From assembly GCA_037576215.1 (NCBI GenBank), contig JBANDB010000019.1, positions 379,501 through 443,500 of the forward strand: a DNA stretch of 64,000 nt, read 5' to 3'. The DNA is from Armillaria gallica. Its lineage: Eukaryota; Basidiomycota; Agaricomycetes; Agaricales; Physalacriaceae. Under the pieces are notes generated by a model. That model did no database searches. It had not been told where the DNA came from and saw only the letters and a list, made by a program, of their open reading frames with translations. This document shows, piece after piece, positions 47,252 to 59,857 of the stretch. Every line of letters begins with the position of its first letter. Position 1 is the first letter of the stretch. Made by a program: the position numbers and the translations under genes.

Positions 47252-50200
47252 ATGACCTCCCCCTCTATCCGTCGTGATAGATCACCACATCCAGGCCCTG
47301 ATCCTAATATTGAACTTCCACGTTTTAATATACCACCTGACACTCATATCTCATCTCAGTTGGATTGTCCATGTGAACATCCCATGCCTGTAGTACCAGC
47401 TCTTCCTGTTTTTTCCACCAGAGGTCAATGTCATAGACAGTTACGTGGTGGTGCTCCTGAAGGACAGACATCTGCATTTGATAATACTTCTGTTCCACAA
47501 GGCTGTGGACGTGGGGGTGGTCGAGGACATAGGCGAGGGAGAGCTATTGAAATTCATCCTCCACGCACTGAGCCACCACAAAATATTGACCAGACAACTT
47601 CTGCTGAGCACTGCCACCAATCACCATCACCTATAAGAAAGTCACCACCATTACCTTCACCACCTCTACAGCCACCATTACCATTACCACATCAACATCA
47701 ACCACCACATGCTATTCCTGTACAACTTCCTCTGGCAAGACGTCCATATGCTGAAGTGCACTTTCAGCATAATATTGGAAGTAGAAAGTATGTTTGTGAA
47801 CATTGTGGGGCATTACATTGGTATGATGAACGACTTAAGAGTAAGTCAAGAGTTACACCACAATTTGGAATGTGCTGTCTACAAGGGCAGGTTAAATTAC
47901 CTCCCCTTCTTCCTGCTCCTGCCATTCTTCAAAATCTTCTTTGTGGCAACAATCCATTGTCAAAAGCCTTCTTACAAGATATCAGGTAGTATAATGCAGC
48001 ATTGGCATTTACATCTTTAGCTGTAAAAGTTGATGAGGCAATTACCAGTTCTTCAGGACCATACTGCTTCCATGTATCTGGCGAGCTTCATCACCAGATG
48101 GGATCCCTGCTGCCTCAGGAAGAAGGAAAATTGTCTTATGCACAGCTGTACATACATGATCCAGTGGAGGCATTGAGTATGCGTAATCGTCGCAATCCTA
48201 ATCTAAATCCTGAAATCACGTCTCAATTACAGGATTTAATGCAGGATGTAAATCCATATGTTGCTTTATATCGACATGCATATCTCATTATGAAAGACAA
48301 ACCTCATGAAGAGTATCTAAATATTGAAGTGCTATTGCATGTGGGTGATGGAACTGATGGGTGACGATATAATCTTCCAACAGTAGATGAGTTGGCTGCT
48401 ATTATTCCTGGAGATGGATCTGAGCCTGTTCAAAATGATCGAGACATTGTTTTACGTATGCATGATCATTCTCTCAAGCGCATTAGTCAACTTCATCCAA
48501 GTTATCAATCTCTTCATTATGTTCTTCTTTTTCCATATGGAGAATTGGGTTGGAATATACATATGCTCCTGGAAGAGACTGAAATAAGTGAACGTAGAGA
48601 ACATAAAAGGCTTACTCAACATATGTATTATGCTTATTGCCTACAGGACCGTCCAATATTTGAACCAAATGCACCATTGTATAGAGCAGGAAGGCTCTAC
48701 CAGCAGTATATTGTAGATGCATGGGCATCAATTGAACAAAATAATCCCAACTGGGTTCGACACAATCAGAAAACTATTTGTGCAGATCTGTATAAAGGAT
48801 TGGTTGATGCAACAACCAATGCAGATGAATTGGAAAACTCTGGCCAGCGTATTGTCTTACCATCATCACACACTGGAAGTCCATGTGCAATGTACCAGCT
48901 GTACCAAGACTCTATGGCAATCTGTAGAGCCTTACAGAAGCCAGATATCTTTCTTACAATGACAGTAAACCCACAGTGGCCAGAAATTGTTGAGGCTCTG
49001 AAGCGTACAGATGGACCAGATCAGAAGGTGGAGGATCGGCCAGATATTGTGGCCAGGGTCTTCCAGTTGAAGAAGGAGGCCTTATTGGAAGAAATCAAGA
49101 AGGGTGGAATATTTGGAAAAGTCAGGGCTATGGTGCATACTATTGAATTTCAGAAGCGTGGACTCCCTCATATGCATCTTTTGATTTTTCTGGATCCTGA
49201 AGACAAGATTCGCACACCTGCTGATGCTGATTCAGTCTCATGTGCTCAGATTCCTGATCCTGTTACTCAACCAATTCTTTATGAGATTGTTACCAGATGC
49301 ATGGTTCATGGTCTATGTGATCATCGCTGCAAGAAGCCTGATGGCTGCTGTTCAAAAAACTTTCCAAAAGACTTCAATGAACACACTGAATTCACCAATG
49401 ATGGATATCCCAATTTGGCATGTCCTAACAATGGTCGTGAGTATGTTAAAATGCATGGCGAAACCCATACTGTCTATACCAACCATGATATTGTCCCATA
49501 CAATCCTTATCTCAGTGCAAAATATAACTGTCACATCAATGTGGAGGTTTGTGTTTCTGTCAAGGCCATCAAATATATCCATAAATACATCTACAAGGGT
49601 CATGACAGGACTACATTAGAGGTTCAGGATCATGATGAGATCAAGGAGTTTTTGGATGCATGCTACATCTCTGCTATTGAATCATGCTGGAGAATCTTTT
49701 CATTTTGGCTACATCAGGAGGAGCCAAATGTTGTCTGTCTTCAGGTCCATCTCCCTGATGAACAGCTTATCACATATGATGAGAATGACAGTCCAGAAGA
49801 GGTGTTAGCAGCTGCAGAGGCAAAGACAACTACTCTGTTACAATGGTTTGAGCTCAATAAGAGGGATCCAAATGCATGCCAATATTTATATCAGAAGACT
49901 CCTGCTCATTATACCTGGAGCAAGAGGAAGTGGAATCTACGCCAAAAATATACTACTATTGGCCAAATGTATCAAGCTGCCCCCTCATCTGGCAAACAAT
50001 TCTATCTGCGGCTTCTTTTGACTGCTGTTACTGGTGCTCAATCCTTCCAACACTTATGCACTGTCAACAATGTGGAGTATGCTACTTTTAAAGAAGCACG
50101 CATTGCTATGGGATTGCTGGAAAATGATAATGAATGGAGACAATGCTTACAGGAGGCAGCTATTATGCAGTCAGGAGCACAGTTGCAATCACTATTTGTG

Positions 50201-51954
50201 ACCCTTCTTCTCTTCTGCCAGCCAGCAAAGCCAGATGAGCTGTGGGAGGAGTTCAAGGAGAACATTTGTGATGATTTGGCACATAAGCTCTGCCAATGTG
50301 ATGTTCCAAATCCAACAGATGCTCAGCTCTATGATTTTGGTCTCCATCTTATCAATAAGCTTCTTCAATCTCATGGTCATCATCTTTCTGAGTGGACTGA
50401 GATGCCAGCCTCTATCATGGACTAGGCTGCTTATGAAGATAATCCTCTTCTGGCTGCACAGCTGGCCTATGATATCCCATCTCTGCAGCAGTTAGTTGCT
50501 AACAATCTCCAAACATTCAATGAAGAGCAAAAGACTGCTTATAATACTGTGTTTGACTCTGCTATGAATGAACGAGGGAAATTGGTATTTCTGCATAGTG
50601 CTGGAGGTGGTGGAAAGACTTTTGTGTGCAATACTATTGCTGCTGCCATTTGTGCTGAAGGAAAGATTGCATTGACCTGTGCCTCCTCCGGTATATCAGC
50701 AATTCTCTTAGTTGGAGGGCGTACCAGCCACAGCACTTTCAAAATTCCAATTCCCTCACGTGATGATACAACATGAAGCATTCGTAGAGGGACTCACTTA
50801 GCTGAACTTCTTTGTAGAACTTCTCTCATCATTTGGGATGAAGTTCCTATGCAGAACCAACATGATATTGAGACTGTTGATTGTACTCTTCGTGATGTCT
50901 GCAATAAGGATGTTCCTTTTGGTGGAAAAACTGTACTTTTTGGTGGTATATGTCCTTATTCTGAGTCACTATAGATTGTCATTTCTGATTATTTATTTTA
51001 GGAGACTTTCATCAGACATTGCCAGTTGTTTCACGAGGATCACGGGAGCAGATTGTTGCAGCTTCATTTCGCCGTTCACCTTTATGGCCTCACATTGAAG
51101 TCATTCATTTGAAGAAAAACATGCGCCTGGATCAGACTCCTGAAAATGTAGAGTTTGTCCATTGGCTACTTACTGTTGGTGCAGGTGAAGGACTTACTGA
51201 TGATCGTACTATCACTCTTCCTGCTTCTATGCGTCTGGCCAACAATTCACTCTCTGAACTCATTAAATATATCTATCCAAACATTCAAGCTGGCCACTTC
51301 CAAGACCGTTTCTTTTTAGAACGAACAATTCTCTCTGGACACAATGATGATGTTGATGAAATCAATCAACAGGTTCTGGATATGTTTCCAGGACAAGAGA
51401 CAGTCTATTGGAGTACAGACAAGACAATAGAGGAAGAGTTAGATGATCCTGCTACTCTTTATCCAGTGGAGTTTCTTCAAACTTTCAATGCCTCTGGATT
51501 GCCATGTGCAAAGCTGGCTCTCAAAGTTGGATGTCCTCTTATGCTTCTCCACAATCTGGATCCAGCAAATGGCCTATGCAATGGGACATGGATGATTCTC
51601 ACACGTTTCCGTCCTCATGTATTAGAATGTCGTTTTCTCAGTAGTAACAATGCAGGCAAGACTGTTTTCATCCCACGCATCACAATCAATGCAGATACAG
51701 CTGAACTTCCTATTGCATTTTCACGTCGCCAATTTCCAGTCAGGTTGGCTTTTGCAATGACAATCAACAAGTCTCAAGGACAGTCAGTTACTTATGTTGG
51801 ATTAGATTTATGTACTCCAGTTTTTTCTCATGGACAACTGTATGTAGCACTTAGCCATTGCACTTCTGGACAATGGATTCAAGTTCTGTTTCCAGATACA
51901 GAAAAAGGTACAAATACTTTGAATATTGTATACCCTGAGGCTCTATTACATTGA
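47252..51954 (+). pseudogene. Helitron Rep-helicase protein, unit 1, near full length with stops
   Basis: This protein nicks, transfers and unwinds DNA for rolling-circle transposition. Its N-terminal part has a zinc-like region CEHCGALHWYDERL and FGMCCLQG (47790-47890). Rep shows the HUH motif LPHMHLLIF (about 49162) and the tyrosine motif IKYIHKYIYKG (about 49567). The Pif1-like helicase has Walker A SAGGGGKTF (about 50597), Walker B IIWDEVP (about 50830), GGDFHQTLPVV, AMTINKSQGQSV (about 51757) and LYVALSHC (about 51838). A 56-bp intron, 50946-51001, splits GG|DFHQ. Stops relative to unit 3: TAG 47987 (Gln), TGA about 48362 (Trp), TAG about 50423 (Trp) and TGA about 50774 (Cys). The frame before 47252 (EQNRHAEREQ..) is open too, so the true start may be in an upstream exon near 47150. 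Confidence 0.9.
50946..51001 (+). other. Spliceosomal intron in Helitron 1 helicase
   Basis: GTATATGTCC..TTATTTTAG. Removing it joins TTTGGTG to GAGACTTTCATCAG, restoring the helicase motif LFGGDFHQTLP. It contains an in-frame TAG, so it must be spliced for full-length protein. Confidence 0.8.
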
Positions 51955-52114
51955 TAATAGATATTTGTTTCTGAACTAATAACTGACACTCCCAAGTAAT
52001 AAGCCAGGTTTGGGGCAGGCCCCAATAAGCTGAAGTCCTGTGTCATAGTCAGGTTGCCAAGACCTGAGGTACGAGGGTCTGGCAATCGTGACGAAGACAC
52101 AGGGCATAGGCTTG

Positions 52115-54090
52115 TCTATATAATAAGAGAGGTGGATGATGACAAATAAGCTGAGTTTGAAATTTCCGGCCATTGCCAGACCACGGCCTATTCCGGCTGA
52201 GTTTCAATTCTGTTGCACTGCCGTCGCTGCCTCTGCATACATTTACCAGTATTCCATCCCCACATAGCAAATCTTTGGGACATGTCCTGCACACAGTATT
52301 CCCTGAACTGAGACTATTGACTACCTATGCATGCTGACAGGATGCTGTACACTCCAAAGTGAGTGTCAAACAACAAGTATTGAGCAACAAGTCAACAACA
52401 AATATCAAATGACAAATTAACAGGTAGGATTAGGGCCCAGGAGACCATTCAAGGACAGGTAACACATATACATGTACTGACTATGCCATAATTTGTTTAT
52501 TATGAGGCTTTGACAAGGCTCAAACCTTCTCTCAGCAGTTAGAAATGGCAAGGTGACCATTTATGTAAGAATACAAGCTATGCTCAGCCTTTCTCTGTCT
52601 GTGTAGAGCAACAAGCTGAGGTGATGAGTATAAAAAATAAGGTATACATACTACTTTAAAGTTTGAGGATGCAAGAGAACATAAGTATTATTAAGTAATG
52701 ACTAAAATACAGAAATGAACTAATAGTCATAATGTCCAAGAACAGGATTGTTGCAATGACAAGTAAGAAGATGGGATGACAGCATGTGAGGTGCTCCAGA
52801 GGGCTTTGACTTCAACAATTCAGCTATGACATGCTTACCCAGTTACCATGTCATAAACAGCATTGCCATACCATAGTGCAGGCGAGGTGAGTTTCAATTT
52901 TGCTGCCTCTACTAAGCCTCTACTCTCTCCACAGCACATCATTGGTGTGACTGTCTCCTAACTGAGCTTCAGCTGAGACTACTTATCCATGCTATAGCAA
53001 CAAAGTGAGTAGGGATCTGCACCATATTCATATATGGATATGACTGTCAAATATATGGGTTGACCCATACTGTCACTGTATAGGCTGGAACTGTCAATGG
53101 TATGGGTTGTAACTGTACTCATCAACTGTATTTATGGCAACACTGTGAGTCCAAGATTTTTTTGGACCAAATTTGTTTTAGACCAAATTTGTTTTAGATA
53201 CACAAATAAGGTTAGTATCTGTCAGATCACAGTAAATTATAGACAAAATTACCTATATTGAGTGAACCTATACAGGGCTGATATTTTTTCTGGATCCCAA
53301 GATTGCATACAGCACCTGTATGAACCATCCCATAATTCCATAAATATGAGTACAGTGTGGATCCCTAAAAGCAAGTATCAAGCAATGAGCAATGATCGAG
53401 CAACAAGTTGACAATGAGCAATGAATGTTAATAGATGTAAGTCTTATAGAGATTATCAGAGTTCAAATGATGACCATGGCAGCCCACCATGTCAGATATC
53501 CAAGTCAGGGACATAAGAACCAGAATATACTGTTTGATTTCAACTGTTAATTCATGTAACATGTAATGGGACCCTGTGAAGTGAAGCTCCCAATAATTTG
53601 TAACACATAACAAGCTCATCTGAGAGGTAGTATCAGCCCAATTTGGAAATTTTTAGCAGCTGGCTGGCACCAGAGACACTATATTTGGTAGTTTTTCATC
53701 ACATTTTGGTGAATAAAGCTATGATAATTTGCCCATAAAGCATAACACATAACATCCCATGAAGCTACAGTCAAAATCAAACAGTATAGCTTTCTCTCTC
53801 CTGCCAGTAGTGACAGCTATTAACAATGATCACCCAAATCATGGGAGTCCCTACCCATCCATTACATAGCTTACAGAAGTAACAGAACAAAGCTTTATGG
53901 CACTCATACAATGCATTTTGTTCTATTGCAGTGGCTCCAAAGAAATACCAGAGATTCAACAAGATATCATAGTAATAAGCCGGGTTTGGGGTGGGCCCCA
54001 ACAAGCCAAAGTCCCATGTCATAGTCAGGTTGCCAGGACCTGAGGTACGAGGGTCTGGCAATCGTGACGAAGACACGGGGCATAGGCTTG
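52115..54090 (+). mobile_element. Helitron unit 2, non-autonomous (2.0 kb)
   Basis: Its first ~100 bases are almost identical to the 5' end of unit 1, and its last ~125 bases match the 3' ends of units 1 and 3, including the palindrome and the hairpin TTGCCAGGACC..GGGTCTGGCAA (54030-54062) and terminal CATAGGCTTG. The interior has no Rep or helicase sequence. It contains a short tandem of GACCAAATTTGTTTTAGA (about 53163-53200) and no recognisable gene, so it would depend on protein made in trans. Confidence 0.8.
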
Positions 54091-55127
54091 TCTATATATT
54101 AATACAGGTGGACCACAGCCATACAATTTGCTTATGTAAAATTAGCAGACTCTGAAATTTCCAGCCATTGCCATCCTCTGGCATAATCCAGCTGAGTTTC
54201 AATTATGACGGCTTTTGCCATCCCATGGCACAAGCTGGCTGAGTTTGAACTGTGGAGCACTGCCACCTCCTATTTTCATGGTCAGTGCCTTCTTCCACCA
54301 TCTTCGGTGCCCCATTGGCGACTCCTTGCACCACATCTATCCCAGGTAAGCATTAGTTCCATCTTTAATGATATTGGCCCATCTGATCACACTTTTTTAG
54401 TCAATTTTCATGCCCTATCCATGGTGCTGCTCATCAATCTTTGATGGAAGATCATTTTTGCTGATTTTCTTTTCAGGTGTTCTTGCTCCGGTTCACATTT
54501 TCTCTTATGGAAGTGACTTCCTTTTTGCTTCTGGAGTCTATATTTGGCTGTTTTCAGTCCAGATCATTTGCACAGAGTAGATCAAGGTGCCGCTGGGTGA
54601 TCCCCTCAATTTCTGTGTCAAAGTGAAGACAAGAGCTCTCAGATTTGATTCTGGGCCTCTTTGCTTTCTTTAGGGCACAGTTTTTGGTGACAAGCCTACC
54701 CTCCTGCACACCTGTGAATAGGGGCCTCTGTCAAGTGCAACGAGCTAGGGAGATTGGTGTGGTGGGACCGATTGGGTATTTGTGTTCACACAGATATAGT
54801 TGCCCTCTCCTTCCATTTGTGGAAGTGTAGCTCCATAAACTGCTGTTGTTGAATCAAATTCCTTTGTGTCAAATCTTTTGGTTTGGTGACAGTCATTTAT
54901 AGATTTCTGTGGTATAGAGGTTTGTTATGCTGTGATCGAGTTCAGTATTTCTACATTTCTATATCCTGCAATGTATGTATCTCTTATCTCTTATCAGATG
55001 AAATTCTGATAGACTGTTCTCTGATAGAAACCCTTCTACTCTATCCAGAGCACATGATTCTCCACCAATTACACCTGAGCATGTTTGCCATACTCAGCGT
55101 GAACATGAGCGCATTCAGCATCTGCAA

Positions 55128-58100
55128 ATGACCTCTCCTTCCCATCGCCATGGCCGATCTCCACATCCAGGTCCTGATCCTAATATCACCCTTCCATGCT
55201 TCCATATTCCACCAGAGACTCATATTCCATCTCAGCTGGACCATCCATGTGAACATCCAATGCCTGTAGTCCCTGCTGTGGCCACCAGAGGTGTTCGTCA
55301 TGGCAGACCACGTGGTTCTGGCCGTGGTGGTGCTCCAGGTGGTCAGTCTTCCTTGCACAATGGGGTCCCTGTAATACAGCCTCTGCAGAATCATGGGCAT
55401 GGGTGTGGGCGTGGGTGTGGACGTGGTGCAGTCCAAGTTGTTCATCAACAGCCTGTCTCACCACCAGATATTGACATGGAACCAATGTCACCACCACCAC
55501 CACCAGCTCCAATCCCAACACCACCACCACCATCACCACCACCACCTGTACCACCTACACCGCCTCCGCCTCCTCCACCTTCTCCACCATGACCAAGGAC
55601 CATACCTTCTTTGCTTCCTTATGCAAGATGTCCATATGTTGAACCACATTCTCAGCAGAGTATTGGAAAAATGGAGTGGATTTGTGAATACTGTGATGCA
55701 CCACATTGGTATAATGAGCATCTCAAGTCCAAGTCAAGGACCAGACCCCATTTTGGCATGTGCTGCTTGCAAGGACAGGTCAAACTCTCTAATCTCTGTC
55801 CTGCTCCTGGCATTCTCTGAAATCTTCTGTGTGGCATTAGTCCAATGTCTAATACTTTTATGAAAAATATCCGACAATACAATGCAGCTTTAGCATTTAC
55901 ATCAGTGGCTGTAAAGGTGGATGAGGCAGTCACAAATTCTTCTGGACCATACTCCTTCCATATATCTGGTGAGCTTCACCATTGGATGAGATCTCTGCTA
56001 CCTGGAGAAAACCAAAAGATGTCTTATGCACAGCTATATATATATGATCCGATGGAGGCATTGGGAATGTGTAATCATCGCAATCCTAATCTGAAGCCTG
56101 AGATTATGTCTGCACTGCAGGGATTGCTTCACGATGTAAATCCATATGTCCCATTATATCGACATGCCTATCTCATCATGAAGGACAAACCCCATGAGGA
56201 GTATCCAAATCTTGAAGTGCGACTGCATGTGGGCGATGGCACTGACGGTTGGCAGTACAATCTTCCAACAGCAAATGAGTTGGCTGCTGTCATTCCTCAA
56301 GATGGATCAGAGCCAGTGAAGAACGAATGGGATATTGTCTTATGCATGCATGATCAATCTCTTAAACGCATCAGCCAGCTACATCCAAGCTATCAGTCTC
56401 TTCATTATGTTCTTCTCTTTCCTTATGGAGAACTGGGTTGGAATCAATATATCCCTCTGGAGGAGACAGGAACCTGTACAGAGCATAAAAAGGTCACCCA
56501 ACATATGTATTACGCTTATTGTCTTCATGAGCACCCAACTGTTGAACCAGATGCACCATTGTTTAAAGGAGGGAGCCTGACCCAGCAGTATGTTGTGGAT
56601 GCATGGGCCTCAATTGAACAAAGTGATCTCAACTGGGTTTGGAACAATCAGAAAACTATCCGTGCAGATCTGTATAAGGGAGTGGTGGATGCAGCTACTA
56701 ATGCTGATGGATTGCAAGACTCTGGCCAGCGTATTGTTCTCCCTTCATCACATACTGGCAGTCCCCATGCAATGTATCAGCTATATCAGGACTCTATGGC
56801 AATTTGTAGAGCTTTGCAGAAGCCAGATATCTTTCTTACGATGACGGCAAACCCAAAGTGGCCAGAAATCGTTGAGGCTCTAAAGCATACAGATGGACCT
56901 GATCAGAAAGTGGAGGATCAACCAGATATTGTGGCCAGGGTCTTTCAGTTGAAGAAGGAGGCCTTACTGCAGGAAATCAAAAAGGGTGGAATATTTGGCA
57001 AAGTCAGGGCTGTTGTGCATACTATCGAATTTCAGAAGCGTGGACTCCCTCATATGCATCTTCTGATTTTTCTGGATCCAGAAGACAAGATTCGCTCACC
57101 TGCTGATGCCGATTCAGTCTCATGTGCTCAGATACCTGATCCTGAAACACATCCAATTCTTCATGAGGTGGTTACAAAATGCATGGTTCATGGTCCCTGT
57201 GATCATCACTGCAAGGGGCCTGATGGTCGCTGTACAAAGAATTTTCCAAAGGAGTTCAATGAGCAGACAGAATTTACCACTGATGGATATCCTAATCTGG
57301 CACGCCCCAACAATGGTCGTGAGTATGTCAAGATGCATGGCGAAACCCAAACCGTCTATACCAACCGTGATATTGTCCCATATAATCCCTATCTCAGTGC
57401 ACGATACAATTGTCACATCAATGTGGAGGTCTGTGTGTCTGTTAAGGCCATAAAATATATCCACAAATACATCTACAAGGGCCACGATAGGCCTACATTG
57501 GAGGTTCGGGATCATGATGAGATCAAGGAGTTTCTGGATGCACGTTACATCTCTGCTATCAAGTCATGCTGGAGGATCTTTTATTTCTGGCTACATCAGG
57601 AGGAGCCAAATGTTGTGCATCTGCAGGTCCATCTTCCTGATGAACATCTCATCACATATGATGAGACTGACAGTCCAGAAGAGATCTTAGCAGCAGCTGA
57701 GGCAAAGACAACAACTCTGTTACAATGGTTCAATCTCAACAAAAAAGATCCCAGTGCATGTCAGTATCTGTATCAAGATATTCCTGCCCACTATACCTGG
57801 AACAAGAACAAGAAATGCTGGAAGACACACCAAAGACACACAACTATTGGTGGTACTATTGGCTGAATGTATCAGGCTGCTCCCTCATCTGGGGAGCGAT
57901 TCTATCTGTGGCTTCTTTTGACAGCTGTTGCTGGCGCTCAATCTTTCCAACATCTACGCACTGTCAATAATGTGGAGTGTGCTACCTTCAAGGAGGCATG
58001 CATAGCCATGGGTTTGCTGGAAAATGATAATGAATGGAGGCAATGCTTAGAGGAGGCTGCAATTATGCAGTCAGGAGCACAGTTGTGATCATTATTTGTG

Positions 58101-59857
58101 ACCCTCCTTCTCTTCTACAGGCCAGCAAAGCCAGATGAGCTGTGGGAGGAGTTCAAGGAGAACATTTGTGATGATCTGGCACACAAGCTCCACCAATGTG
58201 ATGTTCCAAATCCAACAGATGCTCAGCTCTATGATTTTGGTCTTCATCTTATTGATAAACTCCTTCAATCTCATGGTCGTCGTCTCTCTGAGTGGACCCA
58301 GATGCCAGCCTCTACCATGGACTGGGCTGCTTATGAGGATAATCCTCTTCTGGCTGCACAGCTGGCCTATGATATCCCATCTCTGCAGCAATTAGTTGCT
58401 AACAACCTTCAAACATTCAATGAAGAGCAAATGACTGCTTACAATATTGTGGTTGACTCTGCTATGAATGAACAAGGGAAATTGGTATTTCTGCATAGTG
58501 CTGGAGATGGTGGAAAGACTTTTGTATGCAATACTATTGCAGCTGCTGTTCATGCCCAAGGACAGATTGTATTAACCTGTGCCTTCTCCAGTATATCAGC
58601 AATTCTCTTAGTTGGAGGGCGTACAAGCCACAGCACTTTCAAAATTCCAATTCCCTCATGTGATGATACAACATGCAACATTCACAGAGGGACTCATCTG
58701 ACTGAACTTCTTTGTCAAACTTCTCTCATCATTTGGGATGAGGTTCCTATGCAGAACTGGCATGATATTGAGATTGTTGATTGTACTCTTCATGATATCT
58801 GCAATAAGGATGCTTCTTTTGGTGGAAAAACAGTTCTTTTTGGTGGTATGTGTATTTACTTTGAGCCACTATAGATCATTGTTTCTGACTGTTTATTTTA
58901 GGAGACTTTCATCAGACATTGCCAGTTGTTTCACGAGGATCACAGGAGCAGATTGTTGCAGCTTCATTTCACCATTCACCTTTATGGCCTCACATTGAAG
59001 TCATCCATTTGAAGAAAAACATGCGCCTGGATCAGACTCCTGAAAATGTAGAGTTTGCATGTTGGCTGCTTACAGTTGGTGCAGGCAAAGGACTCACTGA
59101 AGATCGAACCATCTCTCTTCCTGCTTCCATGTGCCTTGCAGACTCTTCACTTTCTGGGCTCATCAGATACATTTATCCAAATATCACAGCTGGCAATTTT
59201 CAAGATCACTTCTTTTTAGAAAGAACAATTCTCTCTGGACACAATGATGATGTTGATGAAGTCAATCAGCAGATTCTGGAGATGTTCCCAGGACAGGAGA
59301 CAGTATATTGGAGTACTGACAAGATGATAGAGGATGGATTGGATGATGCTGCTACTCTCTATCCAGTTGAATTTCTTCAAAATTTCAATGCCTCTGGTTT
59401 ACCACATGCAAAGCTGGCTCTCAAGATTGGATGCCCTCTCATGCTCCTCCACAATCTGGATCCAGCAAATGGTCTATGCAATGGGACACAAATGATTCTC
59501 ACATGCCTTCATCCTCATGTATTGGAATGTTGTCTTCTCAGTGGCAACAATGCAGGCAAGACTGTCTTCATCCCACATATCACAATCAATGCTGATACAG
59601 CTGAGCTCCCTATCGCATTTTCACGTCGCCAATTTCCAGTCAGGCTGGCTTTTGCAATGACAATCAATAAGTCTCAAGGCCAGTCAGTTACCTATGTTGG
59701 ATTGGATTTGCGTACTCCAGTTTTTTCACATGGACAACTCTATGTAGCACTTAGCCATTGCACTTCTGGACAATGGATTCAAGTTCTCTTTCCAGATACA
59801 GAAAAGTATACAGACACTTTGAATATTGTATATCCTGAGGCTCTATTACCTTCATAA
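55128..59857 (+). pseudogene. Helitron Rep-helicase protein, unit 3, near full length with stops
   Basis: Collinear with the unit 1 protein and same role. It differs in the N-terminal linker, which has a Gly/Arg patch (HGHGCGRGCGRG) and a long proline tract (about 55485-55590). Zinc-like CEYCDAPHWYNE (about 55684), HUH motif LPHMHLLIF (about 57045), tyrosine motif IKYIHKYIYKG (about 57450), Walker A SAGDGGKTF (about 58497, one Gly replaced by Asp), IIWDEVP (about 58730), AMTINKSQGQSV and LYVALSHC are kept. Stops: TGA about 55590, TGA about 55818, TGA about 57864 just after a 9-base duplication (TGGTACTAT), and TGA about 58087. The Rep block 55845-57866 is open for 673 codons. Intron 58846-58901. 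Neither copy alone can make a complete protein. Confidence 0.9.
58846..58901 (+). other. Spliceosomal intron in Helitron 3 helicase
   Basis: GTATGTGTAT..TTATTTTAG, 56 bp, same length and position as the intron of unit 1. Splicing restores FGGDFHQTLPVVSRG. Confidence 0.8.

Larger units (their letters stand above)
46734..52114 (+). mobile_element. Helitron unit 1 (RepHel-bearing, 5.4 kb)
   Basis: Starts TCTATATAATAAGAGAGGTG directly after host TTTA and ends CATAGGCTTG, immediately followed by the TC of the next unit. The 5' TC is canonical; the 3' CTTG differs from the usual CTRR. Near the 3' end are a palindrome TTGGGGCAGGCCCCAA (about 52010-52025) and a hairpin TTGCCAAGACC..GGGTCTGGCAA (about 52054-52086). 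It contains the Rep/helicase gene described below. Confidence 0.85.

Noticed and set aside
57120..57515. 131-codon minus-strand frame
   Set aside because: Antisense shadow of the Helitron Rep domain; the same shadow appears at 49352-49603 in the other copy.
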